Shown in pieces: positions 22,301-32,655 of a stretch of 51,176 bases of DNA; position 1 is the stretch's first letter; each line of letters begins with the position of its first letter. A program made the translations under genes and the position numbers. Source of the DNA: Gracilaria vermiculophylla (Eukaryota; Rhodophyta; Florideophyceae; Gracilariales; Gracilariaceae). Where the stretch lies: NCBI GenBank assembly GCA_019155205.2, contig JAHNZQ020000004.1, forward strand, positions 1,735,728 to 1,786,903, written 5' to 3'. The notes under the pieces were generated by a model. The model was not told where the DNA came from and ran no database searches. It was given only the letters and a program-made list of their open reading frames with translations.

Positions 22301-23075
22301 TTGAAAACTATTTACGGTGCTGTTGCTCGTACCATCAGAATGATTGGGATGAATTGCTACCTGCTGCAGAGTTTGCATATAACTCTTCTGTACTGAAGAC
22401 TTGGGAATGTCGCCATTCAAAATGGACTTGGGATATAATCCGAAGACGCTTCCTGATATGATTTCAGGAGCAGAGACCCCGATTGAAAGCGTTGAAGAGT
22501 TGAAGACGAGATTGAAAAATTCTTCGGAAAATGCTTAGTTCTCGTAAAAAGTGTCTAAAGCTAGACAAAGTGCAATATCCTCACAACGTTATCAAGCTCC
22601 AAGTTATCAAGTTGGATCGAAAGTGTGGTTGAACAAATCTTTGTTTATGGATTTATATTCGAGGTCTCAGGGAACACAGAAGCTGACCGCAAGAAGGTAT
22701 GGGCCATTTATGGTGAAGGAGTTAATTGAAAAGAATGCTTTAAGGTTGGATCTACCAAGTCACCTTGAGATCCATCCAGTTGTTCATGTGATCCATACAA
22801 CTCCATACAGGGAACAGCCTGCCGAAATTGGGATGCCCATTCCTGAAAGACCTGATCCGGTACTGATGCCTGAAGGAGAAGAACAAGTCGTTGGAAGGGT
22901 TTTGAAGCATAGAAAGCGAGGAAGAGGATATCAATTCCTGACATTAATGAAGGGGGCGCCAACTCATGAAGCTGAGTGGCAGCCAACAAGAGATTTCGTG
23001 GATCGTTATGGTACTGTAACTGGTGTTTGGCACAAGTACATAAATGAAAATGGGTTACTACCTGAGTATCATTGA
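19393..23075 (+). pseudogene. Gypsy B pol: protease, RT, RNase H, integrase, chromodomain
   Basis: Protease region: LKDDGCNTNVVS at about 19660-19695 (Asp-Asp-Gly where Asp-Ser/Thr-Gly is usual) and LGIPWHV at about 19890. Reverse transcriptase: the palm motif is YIDDLLIF at about 20705. RNase H: GHVDASQYAVGG at about 21150. Integrase core: LATDFIV, IVSDRDPK and an ASEIMNQ Glu, so the DDE triad is kept, but the first HHCC Cys is Gly. The chromodomain lies within 22880-23070. One frame holds from 19393 to 22461, broken by stops at 19594, 19990, 20740, 20914, 21052 and 21364. A frameshift near 22400 and stops at 22536 and 22545 follow. Not functional. Confidence 0.9.
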
Positions 23076-23088
23076 CGCGGTCGTCAAT

Positions 23089-23107
23089 AGAGAGAAGATG
23101 GAAATAG
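23089..23107 (+). promoter_or_regulatory. Polypurine tract of gypsy B
   Basis: AGAGAGAAGATGGAAATAG, nearly all purine, ends at the first base of the 3' LTR. Confidence 0.75.
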
Positions 23108-23476
23108 TGTAAAACTCTAGAATAGTCCAGGTTATTCTAGGCTGTTCTGGACGCATGCCATCAAGGCATATCTAGCGTGGCATTTATGTTTTTAGTTTTT
23201 ATTTCGCGTGTAGAATTCTATGTTGCATTGCTGTAACGCATCTAGAGGTTTCTAATTAGTGTTCTAGAAGAGTTTAGAGCAATTGAGAAGCATCTGGATA
23301 GTATACTTGATATCTGTAATGATGCCACCTTTTAGAGGGGGTATAATTCTCTATATAAGAGGTCGTAGATGCCAAATAGCAGCACCAACACCCAATAAAC
23401 GATTATTCATCAATGAAAGGAATCATTTGAGTGTATTTTACCCGTCTTCCTTTGCCTCAACTGGTCTTTCGTTTCA
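23108..23476 (+). repeat. 3' LTR of gypsy B
   Basis: TGTAAAACTCTAGAATAGTC...TTTCGTTTCA. Collinear with the 5' LTR, with scattered substitutions and small gaps. Confidence 0.95.
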
Positions 23477-23792
23477 GTAAAAGTTTTGTAAGTTCAAGAC
23501 TGGAAAAAAACCGAAACAAATATACAGCACTGTTTCACAAAACATACAACAACAGGTGTTTTTACTAAACAAATAAAGATAGTTTTATATCTTATTTTTA
23601 CTACGAACATCAATACTTTAATTCAATTTATTGCTTCCTATGATATACCGCAGTTCTTGTAGAGCAATTAAAGTTGTGGGGGGGTTTCAGAATAGATAAT
23701 GGATGATAATGTTGAAACCATTCTGTATAAATTAGCAATATGCATGATGCTTATATTTTATTTGCTTTGTAAATTAAAAAAAGGTTTGGACT
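23477..23792. other. AT-rich spacer between gypsy B and copia 1
   Basis: No gene or repeat recognised in about 315 bp. Confidence 0.5.
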
Positions 23793-23797
23793 ACAGT

Positions 23798-24275
23798 TGT
23801 GACATATTCGATACTGTTACTGTCATGTAACAGGCGATTATGAGACATGCCGTAGGTGTCATGAACTTAGATGTTTTTCATGGAACCCTTCGTATCTGCA
23901 ACTCTGTTTATGTCTAAATGCAACACAGTCAATGCAATATCTAAGAGATCTTGGAATGCCAAGGAGACCTGCAACTCTGTGGCAACTGCATCTCCGAAGA
24001 GTAAAGTCTTATGCAACTGCATTTCCAATGCAGATGATAAACTATGGTGATGCTGAAAGGGTGCGAGTGAACCCTATAAGTATAGGGAACCGAGTGACGG
24101 GTAACGTCATCGCGTCAAACAAAGAGAAAAACGACATAGTGCGAGTTGTAGAGAACCAGAACTTCACAAGCCATTTGTGCTCTATCACCTTGCACATCCT
24201 TAGCATAAGCCTTCATCACTATACCCCCCCTACATCAGCCAATCATAGCGTCCCTGTGATGGAGGGGATTTCACA
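23798..24275 (+). repeat. 5' LTR of copia 1
   Basis: TGTGACATATTCG...GGGATTTCACA, collinear with 29533-30008. It includes a C-rich run (ATACCCCCCCTACAT) near the 3' end that both LTRs share. Confidence 0.95.
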
Positions 24276-24287
24276 GTTATGGGCCCA
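24276..24287 (+). promoter_or_regulatory. Primer binding site, half-tRNA-iMet type
   Basis: GTTATGGGCCCA follows the LTR directly. Its complement TGGGCCCATAAC is the anticodon stem-loop of initiator tRNA-Met, not the 3' end. This matches the known Drosophila copia strategy of priming with a cleaved 5' half of tRNA-iMet. The TRIM at 42792-43102 has a nearly identical site. Confidence 0.8.
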
Positions 24288-25567
24288 AGTGGGCACCCTA
24301 TTCCGGATCAAGCTAAAGTAGAGGCAGGACATTCTCTCTCCACCACCGCTAACTTCAAATACGGACATGTTCAAATGGAGGAAATAGGTTTGACTTTGGA
24401 CGACTACCATTAAGATGTACGCCACGGGAGGGCATAAACGAGCGATGGGTCTCTTGAGTGCTCCTGAGATTACGCTTTTCAACCCTCTTGATGACATCTA
24501 CTCAGCACAAATTGAGCAAGTGATAGCCGCCCGTAGTATCAACATGGAAGCGTCAAACGATGACATCATGAATCCGGCTAAACAAATGAAGACAGTGAAA
24601 GACATCATCGATCTTAAAACACAAGATTCACCCAACGACAGCATCCGTAGACTTGTCAAAATGCTACGTGAGATCTTCGCATGCGTGCGCAAAGAAGGGG
24701 AACACGTTCGATTTTTGCTCGACGTTTTAGATCAATCGCGATCGCATATATCAACGAACGTAGCTCTGCTCATTCACAGCAAGACACGCAGAATTTTGCG
24801 ATGCTACTTCTCTAGAATTGGAAGTTGCCCGCCGATGTGTATAACTCTTTAAAAACAAGACTGGTTGCATCTGTCACTCAACACACAAGCACACTGGCAA
24901 ACAAGATCTATTTCATCAACAAGGAACGTCTCGATCTCATTCAACGTGAGGCAAATAAGATCAGGACCAGGGATTCACAGCCATCGATAAAGGAACACCG
25001 AGCCATCGCAGAGTCGATCATCTCCATCACTGAGGCTATAGAGAAAACGAATGAGCCGCATGAAAGACAAGACAAGAACATTTTCAAAGTCTGTTTTGCC
25101 GATGTATTCTTTTCCTCTCGGATCTTAACGTTCCTTTTCCGATACAAAGTAGAAGATAGCAAGACGTGCCGTAGGATCTCCAGAAATCGAGCACGATGCT
25201 CGGGAAGAGAGATAAACAGGATAATAGCAGCAACAAAACCGCCAAGAAACATAAGAATTCGACGATTTCTGCAGACCAAGGACCTAAAGCGACTACAAGA
25301 TGGCACAACAACAAGCATCCAAACCATTGATACAAGGACCTTGAGTGCATTTATAATTATATCAAACAGCTCATGAAAGGAAAGGAAATTGAAGCCAAAC
25401 TAGTAGAGAAACTTTCCCCTGAGGTCAGAAACGCTTTCAAAGACGAGGCGGGCAATATTACGACAAAGGCTTCCGTGAGCAGCATAGTAGCAGTAATTGG
25501 CAGCACTCACAACAAGCCAGACATGAATAGAGACCAGAGTAAGGACAGAATCTCGTTTTTTCGGTGA
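24288..25567 (+). pseudogene. Copia 1 gag region
   Basis: Open stretches at 24415-24852, 24825-25376 and 25373-25567 follow each other in different frames and read like a helical, charged gag-type protein (for example LVKMLREIFACVRKEGEHV and KLVEKLSPEVRNAFKDEAG). No zinc knuckle was seen. Assignment rests on position between the primer site and protease rather than on a clear motif. Confidence 0.55.
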
Positions 25568-25569
25568 AG

Positions 25570-27080
25570 GGAATGGACACGCTCCTACCTGATCTCAATC
25601 CGCTTCCAGATGAAGGAGCCCTAACCTGAACGGGTGGCATCGAAAAAGCCGTTACACTTTGTGACGTCCTTGATATTTCCTTCGAACTCGAACCGCCTCA
25701 CGACGTATATCTGCATGGTTTGGACGCTAAATATCTAGGAGCAAGGCAGATAATATGCTCCTGGGTACGGACCGTCCACGACACCCAGGGGAAGCCTACG
25801 TCGCTGACATTCGATCTTGTTCCAGGGTCATCGCCTTTGACTGTCGGTAATGATGTGCGACAATACTGCAATGCTTACAACCTCGAAGCATAACCGTATC
25901 TTCCCGTCCGTTGACCAACTGATGACGCTGACAAGTACTTGTTCACATATTTTGTACCAGTAAATACCAGCTCTCGCATCGAAATCGCACCTCACCCGTA
26001 CTCCATCAGAACCACCCTGCTCTGCAACATATACAACACACCCTCATGTACACCTTTGGCCCTCTGCAAAAACGTGCACCGCTACACGCATGCCACAGCC
26101 GGCGAAATGAAGGAACTTTGCAAGGACGCAGGTATGCTCAGCCCGGAAATTGAAGATGCCATTGAAAGGGTATATGCCGCATGTGAAGTTTATAAGAAGA
26201 ATGGCCTACCAGTCCCAACACGTAAAGTATCACTTACACACGTCAACCATGCATTAAATGTCGAAATTCGAATCGATTTTCTTTTTCCAACCATTTGCGG
26301 CAAAAAGCGCAGAGTCATAAATATGACGGAAACTGGTACCTCAAACACCGGTTTGTGCCTCAAAAATGATCGCAGCGCCGAAAACATGATCAGAACACTG
26401 GAGGTGTACTAGATGTGCCATCATGGCGCACCAGAAGCCGTCTCGGCAGATGACGAATACAATTGAACGACCCTTCAAAACTTACTCGCGGCATCCGACT
26501 TGCAATTCAAGCCAAGGTCCAGCCGGCGTCACAGCAGGACGGGAATTGTCGAAAGAAATAATGGTACAGTGAAACGCATCCTTTCAAAAGTGGACAATTA
26601 ACAAAAAACAGCCGACACCAAGACCATCATCGCCCGCTTTGCATTCATCTCTAACCTATTTTCAGGCAACAGAGAACTGAGTTCTTTTGAACTGGTACGT
26701 GCGTACCGCTCTTCCGCAGTTGGCCTCCCACGAACCACAGTGACCGATTAAATACTAAAGGGGTCCAAAAAACTAACAGTCGCACGCAAGTTACAACACC
26801 TTCTGAAATCGAGAATTCACAATATGAAACAAAGAGAACATTCTCCACCGGGGCAAACCGTCTGCGTGTTCTTTAAAACGAGCAAACAGAACGAAACCGT
26901 CCGATGGCTCAAAGCTCACATTGTCTCCGCACGCCCGGAATTCTTAGAAGTCAAGCGAGCTATAAAAGAATGACCCATGCGAGTAGCATACGAGGACATT
27001 TGCTTCGCACCGCAAGGAGAAGTCACAGCCAAACTAATGTCTTGCTCCCTCGAAGAGAAAGTCGGAAAAGCTATGCCTAG
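25570..27080 (+). pseudogene. Copia 1 protease and integrase relic
   Basis: A protease-like region near 25600-25880 has PDEGAL and later SPLTVGNDVRQYC. Integrase follows: the HHCC-type finger shows VHRYTHATAGEM and ACEVYKKNG, where the second Cys appears to be Tyr (TAT for TGT). Core residues are the Asp in RIDFLFP (about 26270), the Asp in SADDEYN (about 26445) and the Glu in GIVERNNGTVKRIL (about 26550). At least seven in-frame stops occur. The integrase C-terminal part ends near 27080, just before the nested solo LTR. Confidence 0.8.
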
Positions 27081-27091
27081 GGCGCAGAAAC

Positions 27092-27645
27092 TGTAGTACA
27101 GTGGCTCCTACGAAAATATGGTGGTTTGGCCTTAAGACATAATATTCCTAAGGAGGGTTCGTAATTTATTAGCTGGCCCACGTGGTGCATAATATTGCCC
27201 GCGTGCGCTACAGTATCCTTAAGGTACGGTAGAATTTATTATTTATTTTAGATATTTTATGCAGGTAATTAGCACAGTAGTGCGACCTGCCGAGGCGGGC
27301 TCCCGGCTAGATATTTAAGCTGCCGGTTGAGCTCCACCTCTGGGGAAGTAAAGACAAGCACCCTTGAGTCTTCTTCTGCATTTTCCGGTTGGAGTCTTTT
27401 GTCTATTTACGCAGGTTTCTAAGCCGCCGATCCCCAGGTCGCATCATAGCAGCGCCTGTAGGAGCATTGCCCGCCCAGTGAACCTCCCCTTCCGCTTGGT
27501 GTTTGCGGATCCCTTTCAGAATTCCCCCGCCTCGCGACAGCGGATACCGGAGACCACCTTTAGGAATACGCGCCTTTGGAGTCACCAAAAACTCCTAACG
27601 GACGTTGTGCTTTACTACCTCGACAGGAGGGCTGACAGTACCACA
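27092..27645 (+). mobile_element. Solo LTR nested in copia 1
   Basis: A 554-bp LTR, TGTAGTACAGTGG...GCTGACAGTACCACA, flanked by a perfect GAAAC duplication (27087-27091 and 27646-27650). It belongs to the same family as the three LTRs at 48689-50480, in the opposite orientation. No internal sequence is present, so it is the product of recombination between two LTRs after insertion. It separates the copia 1 integrase from its reverse transcriptase. Confidence 0.95.
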
Positions 27646-27650
27646 GAAAC

Positions 27651-29491
27651 CACCGGATATCACTACCACAACACTTGTTCCGGACACAGCTGCTCCCATG
27701 GCACATGAAGCAACGATATCATCTTCCAAAAGCCTTTTCGCATCCGCTACTCTTGTCGATGGTGGGGCGAAAGATATTGGCGACTATGTGACAAGCCGCA
27801 GCGAAAAAACAGCCCCCTCACTGGATAAACAACTTCTGGAACGCGACTTGGACAGTGATATCGAAAAGATCCACAGTTTTAGTGGCTCTAAACAGGTTAC
27901 CTGGTCACAACGCGCCTTCGCGCCCCCACAAATCATACACGAAGCCCTGAATCGTGAACATGATACGAACTGAGAAGATGCATATACAACAGTCTCTGAC
28001 ATTGACGTTCCACTTTAAGCTAATGCCATCACCTCCCACGTCGTGTACAAGATCAAGACAGACAAAAATGGAAAGCGAGACATGAAAGCACGAATCGTCC
28101 CTCACGGTAACCATGATGCCCAGTAGGACGACATTCGAAAGGATTCATCCAATGCTTTTCTCTTTATTGTTCCCTTCTTCTTGTCGTTAGCTACATCCAT
28201 GGGTTTCCGCATTGGGACTGCCGACATTAACGCTGCCTTTCTCCAAGGTGGACCAATTACCAGAGATACTTACCTTAGGCCACCTCGCGAATGGAACACA
28301 GAAAGAGGCATTTTGTGGAAATTACTAAAGCTTCCTTACGGTCTTGCTGACGCCGGGAGACAATGGCAAAAGACTGTTGAAAAATAGATGATTGAAGTCG
28401 CGCACCTATAATGTGTAATCAGGCTACCGCAACTTTTCATGAAAAGGAAGAAGTCAGGCTGTATTGATTTGTTAATTGCAAAGGTCACTCATGATTTACT
28501 CCTAGCTGGACAAGTTCGCGAAATGCAGAAGTTCACTACTATACTTTAAGACCGTTTCGTCCCAGGAAAGGTCATCTTAGAGGACATGATCCATTTCGAT
28601 GGATGAGAGGTCGAGCAAGCAGCGAATGGTGATATCACCATGTCAATGATAAGGTATCTGGATCGGCGGAAGCCCATCGAGATATCAAGATCGACGAAGA
28701 ACGAGCAAGACCAGGCGGCTATTTCCACTGAAGTCACTCAGTACCGACCTCTTTCATGCACGCTTGTGTACCTTGGAAGTAGCGTACTGCCACCGGCGGC
28801 ATACGCCACCTCAACACTATAACAGCTGATGCCAAGAGTAAAAGTCGAAAAACTCATCATCGCAAACAATATGCTCGAGTAGCTGCTAACCTTGGACCCG
28901 AAAATCACATTCCCAGCTCCACCATCAACGAAATAGATCACAGAAGTCAATATCACGTCTTTCACAGACGTTTCGTTCAATCATGGAACAGCCAACGGCT
29001 ATGGATAAACACGGCTCATCACTGGACTCCGAAGTGTGACAAAAAACGGCACAGATCTCTTCCATACGATAGACTGGGGTAGTAATAAACAGCGTAGAGT
29101 GAGCTACTCACCATATGGGGCCGAAGTTTTGGCTTTTGCAGACGCGGCTGACCGTGCTTTTTATCTAAAGCAAGAACTGAACGAGATGTTCGGGCACACC
29201 AATGTTCGCAGTGAAATGCGCACTGACTCTCGATGCCTGTACGACACCATCACTACCCTACACGAAGCAAGGGACTACCGACTGCGAGCAACTGTTCAAA
29301 GTTTACGAAACAGCATCGACTCACAGGAGCTAAACGTGATGAAATGGATACCAAGAGATGTCAATCCTGCTGACAAACTCACCAAGCAAAACCCGAACAC
29401 ATCGCAACTTCTTATCCAGCTGCTAGCGTCCGGGGTCATCTGGGTTTCTATGGGTTCTAGTTATGACCTCAACAGCCAGCAGTGGAAGTGA
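27651..29491 (+). pseudogene. Copia 1 reverse transcriptase and RNase H relic
   Basis: The reverse transcriptase has ADINAAFLQGG (about 28220), YLRPPREW and LPYGLADAGRQW, typical of copia. The catalytic YVDD is replaced: the aligned segment reads VTHDLLLAG at about 28485, so polymerase activity is lost. RNase H keeps the Glu in SPYGAEVLAF (about 29110), the Asp in RTDSRCLYD and WIPRDVNPADKLTK (about 29345-29385). About ten stops interrupt the frame, several at positions where Gln or Trp is expected. Confidence 0.85.
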
Positions 29492-29523
29492 TATGCGAGT
29501 TCGCGCTCATAGGTTCGCGGAAC

Positions 29524-29532
29524 CGTGGGGGA
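29524..29532 (+). promoter_or_regulatory. Polypurine tract of copia 1
   Basis: CGTGGGGGA-type purine-rich stretch directly before the 3' LTR. Confidence 0.6.
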
Positions 29533-30008
29533 TATGACATATTCGATAGTGTTACTGTCATGTAACAGGCGATTATGAGACATGCCGTAGATGTCATGAA
29601 CTTAGACGGTTGTCATGGTACCGTTCGTAACTGCAACTCTGTTTATATCTAATTGCAACAGAGTTAATGCAATACCTAAGAGGTCTTGGAATGCCAAAGA
29701 GACCTGCAACTCTGTGGCAACTGCATCTCTGAATGGTAAAGTCTTTTGCAACTTCATTTCCAATGCAGGTAATGAACTATGGTGATGATAAAAGGGTGTG
29801 AGCGAACCCGATTAGTAGAGGGAATTGATTGATGGATAACGTCAGGGGGTCAAACAAAATGTAAAACAAGATAGTGCGAGTTGTAGAGAACCAGAACTCC
29901 ACGAGCCACTTGTTCTCCATCACCTTGTACGTCCGTAGAATAAGCATCCATCAATATACCCCCCCTACATAAGCCAATCATATCGCTCCTGTGATGAGGG
30001 ATTTCACA
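29533..30008 (+). repeat. 3' LTR of copia 1
   Basis: Collinear with 23798-24275. Its first bases are TATGAC instead of TGTGAC. It is followed by the ACAGT duplication. Confidence 0.95.
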
Positions 30009-30013
30009 ACAGT

Positions 30014-30599
30014 ACTTTACAGAACCTCAGTATTCCTTGAATATGACTGTAAAGGAAACGTTACTGTGTGCTGTACACAGGTGCAAATACGGACTACCTG
30101 TAAGTCCGACATTCGTTGGAATCACATCAGTCAAATTCACGGAGCAAATACCTTGATGCATGAATGCAAACCATAGCATTTTTGTCCATGACCGCCAATA
30201 CAGCTCCCGTCCCCACTCCAGCTACCAGATCTATAGTCGCCGCACCCACAGTCGTCGACTGTACCACCGTCATCGTCGCCTCCCCTTATCAGCGTACGTC
30301 GCCGCGCCGCGCCCACCCGCCCAGCGCCAGCAGCAAAACGGCTTCCGCCACCACTGCAGCCACCGTTCCCGCATCCTTGCCACCTATCGTCCACCCGCCC
30401 ATCATTCACGGCGCCCCCACTTTAGCCCCCGTTTCCGCCTGAGCTCATAGCACTAGTAGATTCAAATCGCTACTCGACATAGTTTTTCGTCTCATGATTC
30501 GCTGTCTCTAAAAGCCGGTCGATACGACGCAGTACTTAAAGCAGACCTAGCTTTCAAAGTATTATAATCTGCAAAAGGGTCCACAAATAACAAGCATAT
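30014..30599. other. Unassigned; C-rich low-complexity stretch
   Basis: The interval 30196-30440 is cytosine-rich on the plus strand. It stays open in two plus frames, one rich in Thr, Ala and Pro and one rich in Arg and His, and also on the minus strand (Gly-rich). Such mirrored openness is a by-product of composition. I do not call a gene. Confidence 0.45.
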
Positions 30600-31500
30600 G
30601 GGTGCTGGAAGGTCATCTTCGTGGCAAAGCCCGCCAAAATCAAGCTACACCAGTGGAATGTACCGCATTTCATGAGCGATACGTTTTGCTTCTCCACCCC
30701 CGTCGGCTGGTCACAACCAACACAATTTCGTTAGCAACTCTTCATGCACCAATGACAGGACAGTCTGCCGTCTTGTTGCACTCCTCGCCGAGCCTCTCTG
30801 ATCTCTTGTACGTTTCGTGCGGTCAACGACCTCGTGTACAACTCTTGATCTATTCGGCGACGAGCACCAAAGTCCAGTTCAACCTGGCATACATACCGCC
30901 AAATGGTAGATTTAAAGCCCTCCATTGCTCCGTCTGGAGTGTCGACAACGCTCTTTCTCGTTCCAGAAATGAGATAGATTGCCCCCCTTCGCGATAGAAT
31001 GCAACTTGTGATGCACAAAACGAAAGCGCACTCACGCCACTGACCCCAGCTTTTGGGCCAGAGGTACTTTCGTTTACGACGAGAAAAGCAACTGGATCTG
31101 CAGAAGTGGTGCACGAATCGATCGCCACCCGAGGAAATTTCTTAGAGGCCTCGGCTGTGCTGCACATGCCAAAGACGGATCGCACAGCCGACTTAGTCGG
31201 AACAAATACGAGCACGACGCCAACGCTTTACTCCTCCGACGCGGGCAACGCCAACGCAGACCCCAGCACCTAAAAGTCACACTGGACTTCACCACGATCG
31301 TGAGCGCAATGAACGGCTGTTTCAAGACATTTGCGAAGTTGACGGCACCAAGTTCCGGCTGTTGTCGAAAATGCACAAGTTGGAAACGGAGTCGCAGCTA
31401 CCAAAAAGAAACTTTTTCCGGTAAATATCCGTGCACTGCCAAATGGCTAGCCTTGTGCGAAAGCATACTCAGTAATGACTACGCCTACTCAGTAATGACC
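30600..31500 (-). pseudogene. Possible decayed Cys-rich protein gene
   Basis: On the minus strand a stretch reads GRLSCHWCMKSC, stop, RNCVGCDQP (about 30780-30700), followed by MKCGTFHWC. The clustered C-x2-C pairs, especially CHWC followed by a basic or polar run, recall the zf-4CXXC_R1 finger (CHQC motif) of CDCA7-like proteins. The frame is broken and the upstream part has no recognised domain. This is a weak assignment; the overlapping plus-strand ORFs show nothing better. Confidence 0.2.
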
Positions 31501-31983
31501 ACGCAAAAGAGCTCCAAAAATGCCACACAACCATTCCACTACCCAGGCAACACACTGCCGACATTAGTAGTAAGAATAGTGCGGGTTACGCTGGGATGCA
31601 GTGGTCGAGCTGGTCGAATGTGCAAAGTGCAAGATGCAGAACAGTGTACATGATCGGTGCGAGCTCGATCGTTGCACTTTACAAAACAGGATGTGCGTAT
31701 GCGTATAAGTACTGAATTGCGACATAGCGAAGATGTCGCAAAATAAACATAAAAGGTTGCCACTACATGTGTGAACGTGACAATTCAAGTACAAATTAGC
31801 ACCGAGCGGGTGCGATTATATACGACCGACTTAAACGAGTAAGTGGTCGTATTCATAAGTAGCGGATCGCTCGTCCACTGCCGTCCGGACATATGAGAAG
31901 CCACATGCTCGCACAACTCCGCAACGAGCACGAATACCAACCACTACCTCGGCATGAGAGCACAGATACTCAAGCCTGAATCG
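31501..31983. other. Spacer, nothing recognised
   Basis: Short ORFs only; no known repeat or motif. Confidence 0.45.
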
Positions 31984-32346
31984 TCACCGCTCGAACAAGA
32001 ACCCCGTTGACTTTGCTGTGAGATGGGAATACCGGGGGGCGCAAGCCGATGTTCCGAAAGGGAAAGAGCCAAATGTGGGAAGCCAAAGTCCAGCGAGGGA
32101 GGTTACAACTGTCACATGACCAAGCCAGGAAACTACATAAAAGAATTTGTAGTCCACCGAATCGTCCGGCCTTTGTACGAGGAGAACGGGAAACTGCTGC
32201 ACTGCATATGCTATTACGGTTATACAGCCTCCGAGCATACGCCTAAGCCAGTTGAACACCTCTCACGTTCCAAAATGGCCCCCTATCACAGCAACGCGGG
32301 ATACGCAACTCCGACCACGCTGTATTGTGCGCAGCCGGGGTTCGGG
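31984..32346 (+). pseudogene. Possible zinc-binding protein fragment cut by copia 2
   Basis: The plus frame contains AKCGKPKSSEGGYNCHMTKP, close to a CGKPK-x-GH-x-C pattern seen in some zinc-binding proteins, then GKLLHCICYYGY. It runs up to the left LTR of copia 2 at 32347. I cannot name a family and see no clear continuation beyond 37383. It may be a truncated host or transposon protein. Confidence 0.25.
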
Positions 32347-32636
32347 ATAGTTAGGGTATGATCTGAAATCGAGCAGGTCGATAACACAAACAAGGTGCAT
32401 AACAGTGTACACACAATTACGAGATAGCATCGTTCCGTATTGCTTTTACTCGATGCGAACATACACAAAGGTTCAGTATAAGTAGCAAAACATAAACAAT
32501 CAAGTGGGTGCATTTTCATTAACATAAACAGATGTATCGAATGCACAACCATAAATATATGGTTTCATCATAGATTATATGTGAATACAAATATGACTGG
32601 TCGTCATATTCAAAATATGACCAGTCGTCATATTCA
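32347..32636 (-). repeat. 3' LTR of copia 2
   Basis: Collinear with 37094-37383 at the same length. The end facing pol has TCGTCATATTCA twice at a 24-bp period (32601-32612 and 32625-32636) and the 8-bp inverted repeat GACTGGTC/GACCAGTC. Confidence 0.9.
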
Positions 32637-32655
32637 TACTCCCCTCTTTTCTGCC
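32637..32655 (-). promoter_or_regulatory. Polypurine tract of copia 2
   Basis: The minus strand reads GGCAGAAAAGAGGGGAGTA and runs into the 3' LTR. Confidence 0.75.

Larger units (their letters stand above)
17599..23476 (+). mobile_element. Gypsy B: chromodomain Ty3/gypsy retrotransposon
   Basis: A full-length two-LTR element (5878 bp), sister to gypsy A. It has 372- and 369-bp LTRs with TG...CA ends, the primer site TGGTAGCA, gag, a pol that stays in one frame from 19393 to 22461 apart from nonsense codons, a chromodomain and a polypurine tract. The flanking pentamers (CTCCA before, GTAAA after) do not match, so no target duplication survives. Confidence 0.95.
23798..30008 (+). mobile_element. 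Copia 1: full-length Ty1/copia retrotransposon
   Basis: A 6.2-kb element bounded by a perfect 5-bp target duplication, ACAGT (23793-23797 and 30009-30013). LTRs are 478 and 476 bp. The pol order is integrase before reverse transcriptase, which defines the copia type. A solo LTR of another family is inserted at 27092-27645. Coding regions are heavily mutated and the LTRs differ at many sites, so the element is old. Confidence 0.95.

Noticed and set aside
18530..22550. A variant genetic code in which TAA/TAG encode Gln, since many in-frame stops fall where Gln fits
   Set aside because: Two stops in gypsy B sit where gypsy A has Trp, and one stop in gypsy A sits where gypsy B has Trp. The intact oxidase and transposase genes read normally with standard code. 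Mutation explains all cases better.
30160..30450. A Pro/Thr-rich protein on the plus strand
   Set aside because: Three frames on both strands stay open over the same C-rich stretch, so the openness reflects composition. No motif or homologue was recognised.
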